Shown: in pieces, positions 5,229 through 14,018 of the stretch
Numbering within the stretch: position 1 is the first letter of the stretch
How the letters are laid out: each line of letters begins with the position of its first letter
Origin: Pseudomonadota bacterium
GTDB lineage: Bacteria > Pseudomonadota > Alphaproteobacteria > Acetobacterales > Acetobacteraceae
Assembly: GCA_021807975.1 (NCBI GenBank)
Contig: JAKBCJ010000027.1
Location: forward strand, 1 to 20,073
Direction of reading: 5' to 3'
DNA length: 20,073 nucleotides
The notes under the pieces: generated by a model
The model's database searches: none
Seen by the model: only the letters and a program-made list of their open reading frames with translations
Told to the model about the DNA's origin: nothing
Position numbers and translations under genes: made by a program

Positions 5229-8105
5229 TTAGGGCCGCGGCCCCGGTGTTAGAAATGCACGAGTCCGTAAGAAAGCGCCAGTTTCGTTGACCGCCTGTGC
5301 CAAACCGAGGCGTTGCACCACCACCCCGGCGGGAAATGCCGACATAAGCCGGCTGGGCGCCTGGCGGTCCAACAGCACGAAAACCCCACGGTCGGTGGAA
5401 CGGCGAATCAACCTGCCGAATGCCTGCCTTAGACGCAGCCTTACGATACGGTCATCGTATCGCTTCGGATCGCCGTCGGACAAATGGACGCGCCTCTCCC
5501 GGTGCAGGATGTCCGGGCGAGGCCACGGCGTGCGCTCGAATACCACCAGTCGAAGGGCATTGCCGGGGACGTCCACACCGTCGCGCATGGCATCGGTTCC
5601 CAGCAGGCAGCTTTCTTCCTCGGCGCGGAAGATATCGACCAGGGTCGCGTTGCCCATCAGGTCCACATGCTGCGCATAAAGCGGATATCCCGCCTGTTCC
5701 AGGTCGGGTGCGATACGCTGATGCACGGCCCGCAGGCGGCTGATAGCCGTGAACAAACCAAGCGCACTGCCCTCTGACGCCATGAACAGCGTGCGATACG
5801 CCGCGGCGAGCTGATCCAGGTTGTTCGGCATGACATCGCTGACGACGAATGCCCTTGTCTGTTGGGCATAATCGAACGGCGATGCCACGGCTGCCCTGAT
5901 TGCCGGGGACGGCAGATGCAAGGCGCCGACCCGCGCCTCGGCGGATGACCATGCGGTTTCGGGGTCACGCTCGCCTGAATCGCGTAGCGTGGCGGATGTC
6001 ACCAGTAATCCCTGGGCGGGCGATGCCAGGGTGGTAGCGAACGGAATCGTGGGGTCCAGCCAATGACGGTGCAATCCGACGTCCAGGTCGCGCAGCCCAT
6101 CGCGGCGGTCAAGGCGCAGGAACATGATGTGGGCCGGGCGTTCGCCGGGGGCGGTTTGCGGTTCGGCCAGACTCCGAAGCATGGTCTGCCACGCCTGAAG
6201 CGGGTTTAACGCCCGGCGCGTCAACGATCGGCCAATGGCCTCGATCCGGTTGCGGGTGGCCTCGTCGATCTCCTCCGCTTCGTCGTCCAGCCGCGCGAGC
6301 AGGCGTTCCCGCAGCGTGACCAGCGGTTCCGATATGCGAGCCAACGAGCGGGCCAGCCGGTCGGCAGCCGCGGCGGCTTCATCGTTCAACGGGAAGACAT
6401 CGCACTCCATCGAACCGAACCCGGGACGCGCGTCGGCCCCCGCGGTTCGGGCCAGTATCTGCCTTCGGATCAGGCGCAGGAATGCTTCCGAGGGATTCGG
6501 GCGAGCGGGTTCGACCCCCTCCAGGTCCTGTGTGTCCCCCATTTGTATGCCGGCAGCCCAGTCGGACGGCGGCAAGGCGGCGGCGGCTTGCAGGGCAGCG
6601 TCCAGTGGCGCCTGCAGCGCGGGGCGCCCCGCCACCAACTCATCGAGCCGTTTCGATAATCCCCTGGCGCGGGAGCGCCCGCCCTCCGCCCCGCGCAACC
6701 AACGCCGCAGTTCCGCGGTTTCCGCTCCGGACAGTGCCGCCGAGAACGCACTGTCGGCGGCGTCGAAGACATGGTGACCCTCGTCGAACACGTATCGCGT
6801 CGGCACGGCATTGTCGTCCAGTCCGCCCCATGCCGCCTGGGTCATCACCAAGGCATGGTTGGCGACCACGAGTTCAGCGGTGCGGGACCGGCGGATGTTG
6901 TGTTCGATGAAGCAGCGCCGCCAGTGCGGGCAGGCCGCGTGGATGCACTCGCCCCGGCGATCCGCCAACGATGCGATCAGGCCACCGCCGAACAATTCCG
7001 GCAGCCAGCCGGGCAGATCGCCGCCTTGAATGTCGCCGTCCTCGGTCGCGATGGCCCACCGGGCGATCAAACCCAACGGGACGATGTTCTGGTTCATGAA
7101 ACCGGCTGAAGCAGTGCCGATCGCGTCTTCCAGGTTTAACAGGCAGAGGTAGTTCTCGCGGCCCTTGCGGACGACGATGCGGCGGCGGCGTTCCGTTGGA
7201 TCGGGAATAAGGCGTGCCAGCTCGCTGTCGATCTGTCGCTGCAAGTGGCGGGTGAAGGTGCTGATCCAGACCGCACCCTTATTCTTTTCTGCCCATACGC
7301 TCGCCGGGGCCAGGTAGCCGAGGGTCTTGCCGGTGCCGGTTCCCGCCTCGACCAGTACCATGTGAGGATCGCCCCTGACCTCCCTTGGCGCGAACGCCGC
7401 CGAGGCCGCGCTGGCATAGTCGCCTTGGCCGGGGCGCTGTTCGGCGTTCGGGCCCAGCATGACAGCGAGGCGCTTGCGGGCCTCGGTTTCACTGACCGGG
7501 TGGGAAGACGGAGGCGGAGGGGTGGCACTGTCCTCCCACTCCGCCAGTTTCTTCCAAACTTTCAGGGGATCGTTGGAAGCCGGGGCAGCGGGACAGCCGA
7601 GCGCGTGGGTTATATAGCCGCCCCATCCCCAACCGGCTTTTTGCATGCGGGCAGCGAGCGGGCCGGCGTCGCGGTTAATTGGCAGATCGCGGCCTTGGGA
7701 CAGTTGGTTCAACAGCGCGACGGCGAGGTCCGGGAGGCTGGTGACCTCGGCTTCCAGGCCGACCGGGGGGCGGTCGTTATCCAGCGCCATGGCCAGCCCG
7801 CGGGGTGTCGGGGCGGCGGTTTGGGCGGGGCGGACGAAGGCGAAAAGGTCCAGCAAGTCGAATGCCGGGCCGGGCCGCATATGCAGGCGGCGAAAAGTGG
7901 CCGGCGCATGCACCAGGATCGGCGGCGGCAGGCTTTTCAGCAGCGCGGCCGCTTGTTCGGTCGGCAGCACGACAAGCTCGCCATCCGGTGTCAGAATGGC
8001 TGCTCGGCCGTGGCCCGCGACCACGGAGGGAGCGTCCGGCAGGGCGATGGAAGGATTCACCGGGTGGTTGTAGCCGGGACTCGCGGCGGTGTCATTGCCG
8101 GGCAC
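5229..8105 (-). CDS. DinG/XPD-family Fe-S ATP-dependent DNA helicase with long N-terminal extension
   Basis: This superfamily 2 helicase (958 aa) is expected to unwind DNA 5'-to-3' in repair or conflict resolution. A Q-like motif (RPGQGDY, 224-230) is followed by Walker A EAGTGTGKT (253-261). Four cysteines (C321, C387, C392, C398) have the C-x4-C-x5-C spacing of the DinG iron-sulphur cluster. VVANHALV and the Walker B box VFDEGHHVFD (439-448; DEGH rather than DEAH) come next. The C-terminal domain contains GVDVPG and motif VI QAFGRLIRRSTDRG. The family core is about 700 aa; here roughly 220 residues precede the Q motif, with no recognised domain. Related alphaproteobacterial proteins, as I recall, share this length. 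The start is uncertain: GTG at 8105 or the in-frame GTG 15 codons later (VNPSIALPD); neither has a good ribosome site. Confidence 0.93.
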   Translation of the reverse strand: MPGNDTAASPGYNHPVNPSIALPDAPSVVAGHGRAAILTPDGELVVLPTEQAAALLKSLPPPILVHAPATFRRLHMRPGPAFDLLDLFAFVRPAQTAAPTPRGLAMALDNDRPPVGLEAEVTSLPDLAVALLNQLSQGRDLPINRDAGPLAARMQKAGWGWGGYITHALGCPAAPASNDPLKVWKKLAEWEDSATPPPPSSHPVSETEARKRLAVMLGPNAEQRPGQGDYASAASAAFAPREVRGDPHMVLVEAGTGTGKTLGYLAPASVWAEKNKGAVWISTFTRHLQRQIDSELARLIPDPTERRRRIVVRKGRENYLCLLNLEDAIGTASAGFMNQNIVPLGLIARWAIATEDGDIQGGDLPGWLPELFGGGLIASLADRRGECIHAACPHWRRCFIEHNIRRSRTAELVVANHALVMTQAAWGGLDDNAVPTRYVFDEGHHVFDAADSAFSAALSGAETAELRRWLRGAEGGRSRARGLSKRLDELVAGRPALQAPLDAALQAAAALPPSDWAAGIQMGDTQDLEGVEPARPNPSEAFLRLIRRQILARTAGADARPGFGSMECDVFPLNDEAAAAADRLARSLARISEPLVTLRERLLARLDDEAEEIDEATRNRIEAIGRSLTRRALNPLQAWQTMLRSLAEPQTAPGERPAHIMFLRLDRRDGLRDLDVGLHRHWLDPTIPFATTLASPAQGLLVTSATLRDSGERDPETAWSSAEARVGALHLPSPAIRAAVASPFDYAQQTRAFVVSDVMPNNLDQLAAAYRTLFMASEGSALGLFTAISRLRAVHQRIAPDLEQAGYPLYAQHVDLMGNATLVDIFRAEEESCLLGTDAMRDGVDVPGNALRLVVFERTPWPRPDILHRERRVHLSDGDPKRYDDRIVRLRLRQAFGRLIRRSTDRGVFVLLDRQAPSRLMSAFPAGVVVQRLGLAQAVNETGAFLRTRAFLTPGPRP

Positions 8106-8159
8106 CGCGGCATACGGAACAGGTGCGGGCGATCAGTTGGACAGAAATCCCACTCTTGG

Positions 8160-8191
8160 CCGCGCGCCCGACAGGCGAACTTGGCGCGCGG
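8160..8191 (+). promoter_or_regulatory. 9-bp all-GC hairpin directly before the hrpB ATG
   Basis: CCGCGCGCC (8160-8168) and GGCGCGCGG (8183-8191) are perfect reverse complements with a 14-nt loop (8169-8182). The 3' arm ends exactly one base before ATG 8192. In an mRNA containing both arms, this stem would cover the place where the ribosome site should be, and no Shine-Dalgarno sequence is visible there. Either translation is controlled by the stem, or the true start is the in-frame GTG at 8237, or transcription starts inside the stem. Confidence 0.55.
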
Positions 8192-10675
8192 ATGACGCAT
8201 AGCGGACCCCGGCTGCAGCGTGTATCAGCGGCCACCGTGTTCGACCTTCCAGTTTCCGATGTTTTCCCCGCGTTACTGGCCACGCTGAATGCGGGCCGCA
8301 ACGCCGTGCTTGTCGCTCCGCCGGGCGCGGGCAAGACCACACTGGTTCCGCTGGCGCTTCTGGACGCGCCGTGGCGCCAGGATGGACGCATCCTGATGCT
8401 GGAACCGCGCCGTCTGGCGACACGGGCCGCCGCCGCCCGGATGGCGTCGCTGATCGGCCAGCCGGTCGGGCAGACCATCGGCTACCGCACCCGGCTGGAC
8501 GGCGCCGGATCGGCGGAAACCCGGATCGAGGTGATCACCGAGGGCCTGCTGCTGCGCCGCCTGCAATCCGACCCGGGCCTGGACGGCGTTGCCGCGGTGA
8601 TCCTGGACGAAATTCACGAACGCTCGTTGGAATCCGATCTCGGGCTGGCGCTCTGCCTGGATCTGCAACGTCAACTGCGGCCCGATCTGCGGCTGCTGGC
8701 GATGTCGGCCACCGCCGACGGCGCCCGGTTGTCCGGGCTGATGGACGCGGACGTCATCGAAAGCGCCGGGCGCATGTATCCGGTCATCGTCGAGCACCAG
8801 CCGCGCGACATCGGCCATATCCGCGAATTGTCCGATGCGGTCGCCCGAGCGATCCGGGCGGCGCTGGCGCGGCATGAGGGCGATATTCTCGCGTTCCTGC
8901 CGGGCATGGCGGAAATCCGCCGCACCCAGTCGGCGTTGGACGGATGCGGGGCACTGGTGCTGCCGCTGCACGGCGAACTGCCGCCGGCCGAACAAGACCG
9001 TGCGCTGCGCCCGGCCGACACAAGGCGTGTCGTGCTGGCGACCTCGATCGCCGAGACCTCTCTGACCGTCCCCGGTGTGCGGATCGTGGTCGATGGCGGC
9101 TGGCGGCGCGCACCCCGTCTGGATGCGGCGACGGGTCTGACACGCTTGACCACCATGCGGATTTCGCGTGCCGCGGCGGATCAGCGGGCCGGCCGAGCGG
9201 GGCGGGAGGCACCGGGAGTGGCGGTTCGGGTGTGGTCGCCGGCGCTGCATCGCGGCCTGCCGGCGTTCGACCGGCCGGAAATCCTGGAAGCCGAACTGTC
9301 CGGTCTGGTGCTGGATTGCGCCGCCTGGGGCACGCCGCCCGGCGACCTCGCGTTTCAGGATAGGCCGCCGTCCGGCGCGCTGGCCGCCGCGGCCGAACTG
9401 CTGAAGGAACTGGGCGCGTTGGACGCCGAAGGCCGGATAACCGGGCTCGGCCGCGACATGGTACGGATCGGGTCGCATCCCCGGCTGGCGGCGATGATGT
9501 TTGCCGCGGAGACTCCCGCTCAGGCGGCTTTGGCGGCGGACCTCGCGGCGTTGCTGGAAGAACGCGATCCGATGCGCGGGCAGGACGCACCGGCCGATAT
9601 CGGCGTCCGTATGGCAGCCATTGCCGGGCGCGACTCCTGGAATGACCCCGCTATCGACCGGGGCGCGTTACAACGTATCCGCCAGACCGCCGACCAGTAT
9701 CGCCGCCGCATGCGGGTGCCGCGTAACACCGAGGCTGATGGCGAACCCGGGCCGCTGCTGGCCGCCGCGTTTCCCGACCGGATCGCGCAGCGGCGCGGCG
9801 AGCCGGGGTCTTTCCGCCTGTCGGGGGGCGGCAGCGCGCGCCTGCCGGTCACCGATCCGCTGTCCAAGGCGGGCCTGCTGGTCGCGGCGTCGCTGGAACT
9901 GAAGGCTGCGTCCCGCATCCGTCTCGGTGCCCCGCTCGATCCCGACTCGCTGCCCGCCGCGCTCGCCGCTCGGGTCACCGAACAGGTCGAAGCCGGGTTC
10001 GATTCGGCATCCGGCACGGTGCTGGTCCGCCGCCGTCGCCGGTTGGGGGCGTTAATTCTGTCGGATCGCACCGAACCGGGCGACCCGGCGCAAATGGCGG
10101 AGGCTTTGGCCGATGCCGTGGCCGCGCGGGATTTGCGGCCCCTGGCCTGGACCGACGCCACGCGCCAGCTTCAGGTTCGGGTTGCACTGATGCGCGGGAT
10201 CGAACCGGATGCCGGATGGCCGGACCTCGGCGATGCGGCACTGAAAAGCAGCATTCAGACATGGCTGACGCCGTTCCTCGCCGGGATTGCGCGCCTGGCC
10301 GACATCGGCGCACTGGACCTTAATACGATCCTGCGCGGCATGATCCCGCGGGAGCTTATGGCGCGGCTGGACCGCGATCTGCCCACCCATGCGGCCCTGC
10401 CGGGCGGGCGGGCGGCGATTGACTACGCGGAGTTTCCGCCGTTAGCTTCGGCAAAGGCGCAGGCGTTTTATGGTATGTCCGCGACGCCGCTGCTCGCCGG
10501 GGGGCGCATTCCCCTGCGGCTGGCGCTGTTGTCGCCGGCCGGGCGCCCGATCGCGGTCACGGCGGACCTGGGCGGGTTCTGGAAAGGCGCATGGGCCGAT
10601 GCCCGTCGCGACATGCGCGGCCGTTACCCGCGGCACCGCTGGCCCGAAGACGGTGCAAAACCATCGGAAAACTGA
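8192..10675 (+). CDS. hrpB: HrpB, ATP-dependent DEAH-box (DExH) helicase
   Basis: This 827-aa protein is an RNA-helicase-like enzyme of the HrpB family. Walker A APPGAGKTT lies at 42-50, motif II DEIH at 139-142 within ILDEIHERSLESDLG, motif III SAT at 172-174 and motif VI QRAGRAGR at about 331-338. The C-terminal third contains the HrpB-specific region rich in conserved Leu/Arg and ends RYPRHRWPEDG, the usual family ending ('YPKH.WP.dP'). Length matches the roughly 810-840 aa typical of HrpB. A longer in-frame reading extends back to 7805, but that part is antisense to the DinG-type gene and unlike the family, so I chose ATG 8192; GTG 8237 is an alternative. Family members lack an agreed cellular role in most bacteria. 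It is divergent from the DinG-type helicase gene, with 86 bp between starts. Confidence 0.95.
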   Translation: MTHSGPRLQRVSAATVFDLPVSDVFPALLATLNAGRNAVLVAPPGAGKTTLVPLALLDAPWRQDGRILMLEPRRLATRAAAARMASLIGQPVGQTIGYRTRLDGAGSAETRIEVITEGLLLRRLQSDPGLDGVAAVILDEIHERSLESDLGLALCLDLQRQLRPDLRLLAMSATADGARLSGLMDADVIESAGRMYPVIVEHQPRDIGHIRELSDAVARAIRAALARHEGDILAFLPGMAEIRRTQSALDGCGALVLPLHGELPPAEQDRALRPADTRRVVLATSIAETSLTVPGVRIVVDGGWRRAPRLDAATGLTRLTTMRISRAAADQRAGRAGREAPGVAVRVWSPALHRGLPAFDRPEILEAELSGLVLDCAAWGTPPGDLAFQDRPPSGALAAAAELLKELGALDAEGRITGLGRDMVRIGSHPRLAAMMFAAETPAQAALAADLAALLEERDPMRGQDAPADIGVRMAAIAGRDSWNDPAIDRGALQRIRQTADQYRRRMRVPRNTEADGEPGPLLAAAFPDRIAQRRGEPGSFRLSGGGSARLPVTDPLSKAGLLVAASLELKAASRIRLGAPLDPDSLPAALAARVTEQVEAGFDSASGTVLVRRRRRLGALILSDRTEPGDPAQMAEALADAVAARDLRPLAWTDATRQLQVRVALMRGIEPDAGWPDLGDAALKSSIQTWLTPFLAGIARLADIGALDLNTILRGMIPRELMARLDRDLPTHAALPGGRAAIDYAEFPPLASAKAQAFYGMSATPLLAGGRIPLRLALLSPAGRPIAVTADLGGFWKGAWADARRDMRGRYPRHRWPEDGAKPSEN

Positions 10676-10695
10676 TCCGGAGGATTCTTGTTACA

Positions 10696-10711
10696 GGCAT
10701 GGTGCCATGCC
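10696..10711. promoter_or_regulatory. GGCATGGTGCCATGCC inverted repeat upstream of htrA-type gene
   Basis: Seven bases on each side (GGCATGG/CCATGCC) are perfectly complementary around a TG centre. The repeat lies in the 83-bp gap between hrpB and the protease gene, just before a GATAAT -10-like hexamer at 10716-10721. I find no -35 at a normal distance, so an activator bound at the repeat is conceivable. It may be an operator for the downstream stress module, possibly autoregulated by its response regulator; this is inference. Confidence 0.45.
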
Positions 10712-10758
10712 ATCTGATAATCGATACGCGATGACACGTTGGAGAGTGCTTCCTGCCC

Positions 10759-11859
10759 ATGCCAGATGCCCGATTGCCGGCCCAGCCGACTCCGCCATCC
10801 TGGCAGCGGTTCGCACACGGTGTTGTCTTGGGCGCTGCGCTGCTGCTCAGCGCGTGTTCGCCCCAACAGGCGTCGGCCCGCGCGGCCCCCGAAAGCCTGG
10901 CGCCGCTGGTTAAGAAGGTGCTGCCCGCGGTGGTCAACATCGCCATTACAGAGACCGTTTCCGGCGGTGATGTGCTGGGGAAAATTCCGCCCGAGCTGCG
11001 CGATACCCCGCTGGGGCGGGAATTCCGCCGCCGGTTCGGCGACAAGCGGGAGCAGGTGGCAGGCGCCGGCTCGGGTTTCATCATCGATTCCAGCGGCATC
11101 ATCGTCACCAACAACCATGTGGTCGATCGCGCCGACAAGATCATCGTCTCGTTGACCGACGGACGGCAGTTGACCGCCAAGGTGATCGGGCGCGACGAAC
11201 TGACCGACGTGGCGGTGATCAAGGTGCAGAGCGACGCGCCGCTGCCCAGCGTGACCTGGGGCGATTCCAGCAAGGCAGAGGTTGGCGACTGGATTCTGGC
11301 CGCGGGCAACCCGTTCGGGCTGGGCGGGTCGGTGTCCGTCGGGATCATCTCGGCGGAGAGGCGGGACCTGGGATCGGGTCCGTTCGACAATTTCCTGCAG
11401 CTCGACGCGCCGATCAATCCGGGTAATTCTGGTGGCCCGGTGTTCAACATGGACGGTCAGGTGATCGGCGTCAGCTCGGTGATCGTGTCGCCAACCGGTG
11501 CGTCGGTGGGTATCGGCTTCGCGATCCCCAGCGAAGCGGTCAGCCGTACCGTGGCACAGCTTCTGAGCAAGGGGTCCATCGAACGCGGCTGGCTGGGCGT
11601 GGCGGTCGATGACCGGGACGCCGGGGTGACGATCGCCAGCGTGGACCGAACCGGCCCGGCCGCCAAGGCGGGCATCCGGGCGGGCGATGTGGTCGTTGCG
11701 GTTGGTGGGGACCGGATTGAAAGCTCACGCGGGCTGATCCGGGCGGTTGCCGTGGTGCCGCCGGGGGACCGCGTGGAGGTGACGGTGCGCCGGCAGGGGC
11801 GGGAGATCGAAATTCCGGTCAGCGTCGGACGCCGGCCGAACGAGCAGGCGCCCGGGTAG
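10759..11859 (+). CDS. HtrA/DegP-family serine protease, single PDZ, predicted lipoprotein
   Basis: This 366-aa trypsin-like protease acts in the periplasm on misfolded proteins. The catalytic triad is visible: His120 (TNNHVVD), Asp150 (DELTDVAVIKV) and Ser224 (GNSGGP). One PDZ domain follows (about 270-355, RGWLGVAV...GIRAGDVVVAVGG). DegP normally has two PDZ domains, so this is DegS-like in architecture. The N-terminus has a hydrophobic stretch ending LLLSAC with Cys33 and Ser at +2, a plausible lipobox. This suggests anchoring to a membrane, with Ser+2 favouring the outer membrane by the E. coli rule. The regulatory loop between residues 66 and 100 is charged and rather short. It is followed at 28 bp by a response regulator and then a histidine kinase. 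Start ATG 10759 has only a distant GGAG. Confidence 0.92.
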   Translation: MPDARLPAQPTPPSWQRFAHGVVLGAALLLSACSPQQASARAAPESLAPLVKKVLPAVVNIAITETVSGGDVLGKIPPELRDTPLGREFRRRFGDKREQVAGAGSGFIIDSSGIIVTNNHVVDRADKIIVSLTDGRQLTAKVIGRDELTDVAVIKVQSDAPLPSVTWGDSSKAEVGDWILAAGNPFGLGGSVSVGIISAERRDLGSGPFDNFLQLDAPINPGNSGGPVFNMDGQVIGVSSVIVSPTGASVGIGFAIPSEAVSRTVAQLLSKGSIERGWLGVAVDDRDAGVTIASVDRTGPAAKAGIRAGDVVVAVGGDRIESSRGLIRAVAVVPPGDRVEVTVRRQGREIEIPVSVGRRPNEQAPG

Positions 11860-11887
11860 GGCTGGAACATAAATAAGGGAGATAAGC

Positions 11888-12571
11888 ATGCGCATCCTGC
11901 TGGTCGAGGATGACAAGGACGTTGCCGGATTCATCGTGCGCGGGCTCAAAGAAGCCGGCCATGTGGTGGAGCACGCCGATAACGGCCGCGACGGGCTGTT
12001 CATGGCCGCCAGCGAGACCTTCGACGCCGTGATTTTGGACCGGATGCTGCCGGGCGGCATCGACGGGCTGAAAATCCTGGAAACCCTGCGTGGTCAGAAG
12101 AACGCGGTTCCGGTGCTGATCCTGTCGGCAATGGCCGAGGTCGATGACCGGGTGAAAGGCCTGAAGGCCGGCGGCGACGATTATCTGACCAAGCCGTTCG
12201 CCTTCGCCGAACTGCTGGCCCGCGTCGAAGCCCTGAATCGCCGGGGCAAGGGCGAGGGGCCGGTGACGAAGCTGATCGTGGAGGATCTGGAACTCGATCT
12301 GCTGTCGCGTCAAGTGAAGCGCGGCGGGCAAAAGATCGACCTGCAGCCGCGGGAGTTCCGGCTGCTGGAATACCTGATGCGCCACGCCGGCCAGGTGGTG
12401 ACCCGGACCATGCTGCTGGAGGGCGTGTGGGATTATCACTTCGACCCGCAAACCAACGTGATCGACGTGCATGTGTCCCGGCTGCGGCAGAAGGTGGACA
12501 AGCCGTTCCCGACCGGGCTGATCCATACCGTGCGCAATGCCGGCTACATGCTAAGAGCCGAACAGGTATAG
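11888..12571 (+). CDS. OmpR-family response regulator
   Basis: This 227-aa transcriptional regulator has a receiver domain (acidic pocket E7/D8/D9, phospho-acceptor D51 in AVILDRMLP, S80, K102 in LTKPF) and a C-terminal winged-helix DNA-binding domain (QPREFRLLEYLM... NVIDVHVSRLRQKVD... GYML). It lies in the middle of the protease/regulator/kinase cluster, so the kinase at 12612-14018 is its likely partner. A strong ribosome site AAGGGAG (11875-11881) sits 6 nt before the ATG, unlike the weak sites of its two neighbours, so it may be the most highly translated of the three. Related regulators control envelope or metal stress genes; the actual target is unknown. Confidence 0.96.
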   Translation: MRILLVEDDKDVAGFIVRGLKEAGHVVEHADNGRDGLFMAASETFDAVILDRMLPGGIDGLKILETLRGQKNAVPVLILSAMAEVDDRVKGLKAGGDDYLTKPFAFAELLARVEALNRRGKGEGPVTKLIVEDLELDLLSRQVKRGGQKIDLQPREFRLLEYLMRHAGQVVTRTMLLEGVWDYHFDPQTNVIDVHVSRLRQKVDKPFPTGLIHTVRNAGYMLRAEQV

Positions 12572-12589
12572 TGTCCGGATCGGCGGACA
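12572..12589. repeat. TGTCCG-N6-CGGACA inverted repeat between regulator and kinase
   Basis: Six perfect base pairs (12572-12577 with 12584-12589) flank a 6-nt spacer, starting on the base after the regulator's stop codon. In RNA it forms a hairpin that could lower ribosome or polymerase passage into the kinase gene, giving more regulator than kinase. No T tract follows, so it is not a standard terminator. It could also be a DNA operator. Confidence 0.45.
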
Positions 12590-12611
12590 TGGCAGAGCGC
12601 ATGAGGGACCG

Positions 12612-14018
12612 GTGATCGATCGCGGTTTGCTTCGGTCCGCTGGATTCCGGTTCGGTGCGGTCTATGCGATTTTGTTGGCCCTGAGCGCCGCGGCGCTGGC
12701 GTTTTTCCTGTGGTGGTCCACCGCCGGCCTGCTGGAGCGCCAGACCGGTGCCGCGATCGCCGCCGACGCACAAGGACTGTCCGAACGCTGGTCAGAGGGC
12801 GGTCTGCCCGGCCTGGTGGTGACCATCGAGGACCGGCTGGCGCAGAACGTGGACGACGACGCGATCTATCTGCTGACCGACAGCAAAATGAAGCGGATTG
12901 CCGGCAACCTCGCCAGTTGGCCCCCGGCGGTCGATGCGGCCGGACCATGGTACGACTTGCCGATCATGCGAGCCGGGATTAAGTCGCTGGCCAGCGTGCA
13001 GCGTTACGAACTGCCGGGCGGCTTCCATCTGTTGATCGGGCGGGACGTTCAAATCCGCTCGCAGCTTCGCAAGATGCTGACCGACGCGCTGCTATGGGCC
13101 GTCGGCGGCGTGCTGCTGCTGGCGACGATCGGGGCGCTGGTTATCCGCAATCTGTTTCGCCGGACGCTGGCGAATATCTCCGCCACGTCGGTCGCGATTG
13201 CCGGCGGGGATTTCGCCCAGCGGGTGCGGCTGAGCGGGCGGGGCGATGAGTTCGATCAGATCGCCGAGGTGATCAACGACATGCTGGATCGCATCGGCCG
13301 GCTAATGGACGGGGTGCGGCAGGTCTCCAATGCCATCGCCCACGACCTGCGGACCCCGATCACCCGGGCACGCACGCGGCTGGAAGATGCCGCGCTCCAT
13401 GCGGACAGCGCGGACGATCTGCGGGCGGCGATCGAACGGGCGACGCAGGATCTTGACGGCATCGTCGGCGTGTTCCAGGCCCTGCTCCGTATCGCTGAAA
13501 TCGAAGCCGGTTCCCGTCGCTCCTCCTTTGCCCGGTTCGACCTGGCGCCGCTGCTGGCCGAGGTCGTCGATCTGTATGGCGCTCTGGCCGAGGAACGCGG
13601 GATCGTTCTGCGGCTGGAAGCGCCTGATACGGTGCCGGCTTACGGCGATAGGGCGATGGTTCAGCAGGCGATCGCAAATCTGGTGGATAATGCGGTCAAA
13701 TTCTCGCCGGACAGTGCGACGGTGCGGCTGACGGCGGTGGTATCGGCGATGGTCGTCGTGTCCGTGGAGGATCAGGGAACCGGAATACCGCCTTTGGAGC
13801 GGGCGCGGGCGACCGACCGGTTTTACCGGGGCGAGACCGCACGCAGCACGCCCGGGTCCGGGTTGGGATTATCGCTGGTGCTGGCGGTTGCCCAACTGCA
13901 CGGGGGAAGTCTGCGACTGGAGGACAACGGGCCCGGGCTGCGCGCGATCCTGTCGCTGCCGCTGGCGGAAGCGGGCGAAAGCCGGCCACCTCCGGCGCGG
14001 GGGGCAGAGCGATATTAA
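12612..14018 (+). CDS. HAMP-containing sensor histidine kinase
   Basis: This 468-aa membrane kinase has a first helix at about 14-36, a periplasmic sensor region of about 120 residues, a second helix at about 158-178 and a HAMP domain (to about 232). The DHp helix reads SNAIAHDLRTPITRAR with phospho-acceptor His244. The ATPase domain has the N box IANLVDNAVKFS, G1 DQGTGIPP and G2 GSGLGLSL. The HDLRTP variant is common in regulators of metal or envelope stress. Start is GTG 12612, with GAGGGA 4-9 nt upstream. The gene is 40 bp after the regulator and is its probable partner. The sensor region has no motif I recognise. Confidence 0.95.
   Translation: MIDRGLLRSAGFRFGAVYAILLALSAAALAFFLWWSTAGLLERQTGAAIAADAQGLSERWSEGGLPGLVVTIEDRLAQNVDDDAIYLLTDSKMKRIAGNLASWPPAVDAAGPWYDLPIMRAGIKSLASVQRYELPGGFHLLIGRDVQIRSQLRKMLTDALLWAVGGVLLLATIGALVIRNLFRRTLANISATSVAIAGGDFAQRVRLSGRGDEFDQIAEVINDMLDRIGRLMDGVRQVSNAIAHDLRTPITRARTRLEDAALHADSADDLRAAIERATQDLDGIVGVFQALLRIAEIEAGSRRSSFARFDLAPLLAEVVDLYGALAEERGIVLRLEAPDTVPAYGDRAMVQQAIANLVDNAVKFSPDSATVRLTAVVSAMVVVSVEDQGTGIPPLERARATDRFYRGETARSTPGSGLGLSLVLAVAQLHGGSLRLEDNGPGLRAILSLPLAEAGESRPPPARGAERY

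Noticed and set aside
5205..5245. Rho-independent terminator after the DinG-type gene (GGGCCGCGGCCC palindrome plus T8).
   Set aside because: The palindrome allows only a 4-bp stem and the T tract starts about 14 nt later, so it is not a standard terminator. Kept only as a low-confidence site.
7805..8191. In-frame extension of hrpB by 129 codons into the DinG-type gene.
   Set aside because: The extra residues are a low-complexity antisense reading of a real gene and HrpB proteins do not have them.
8106..8191. LexA box (GTTC-N7-GTTC) controlling the DinG-type gene.
   Set aside because: GTTC occurs singly on the minus strand but no pair at the right distance.
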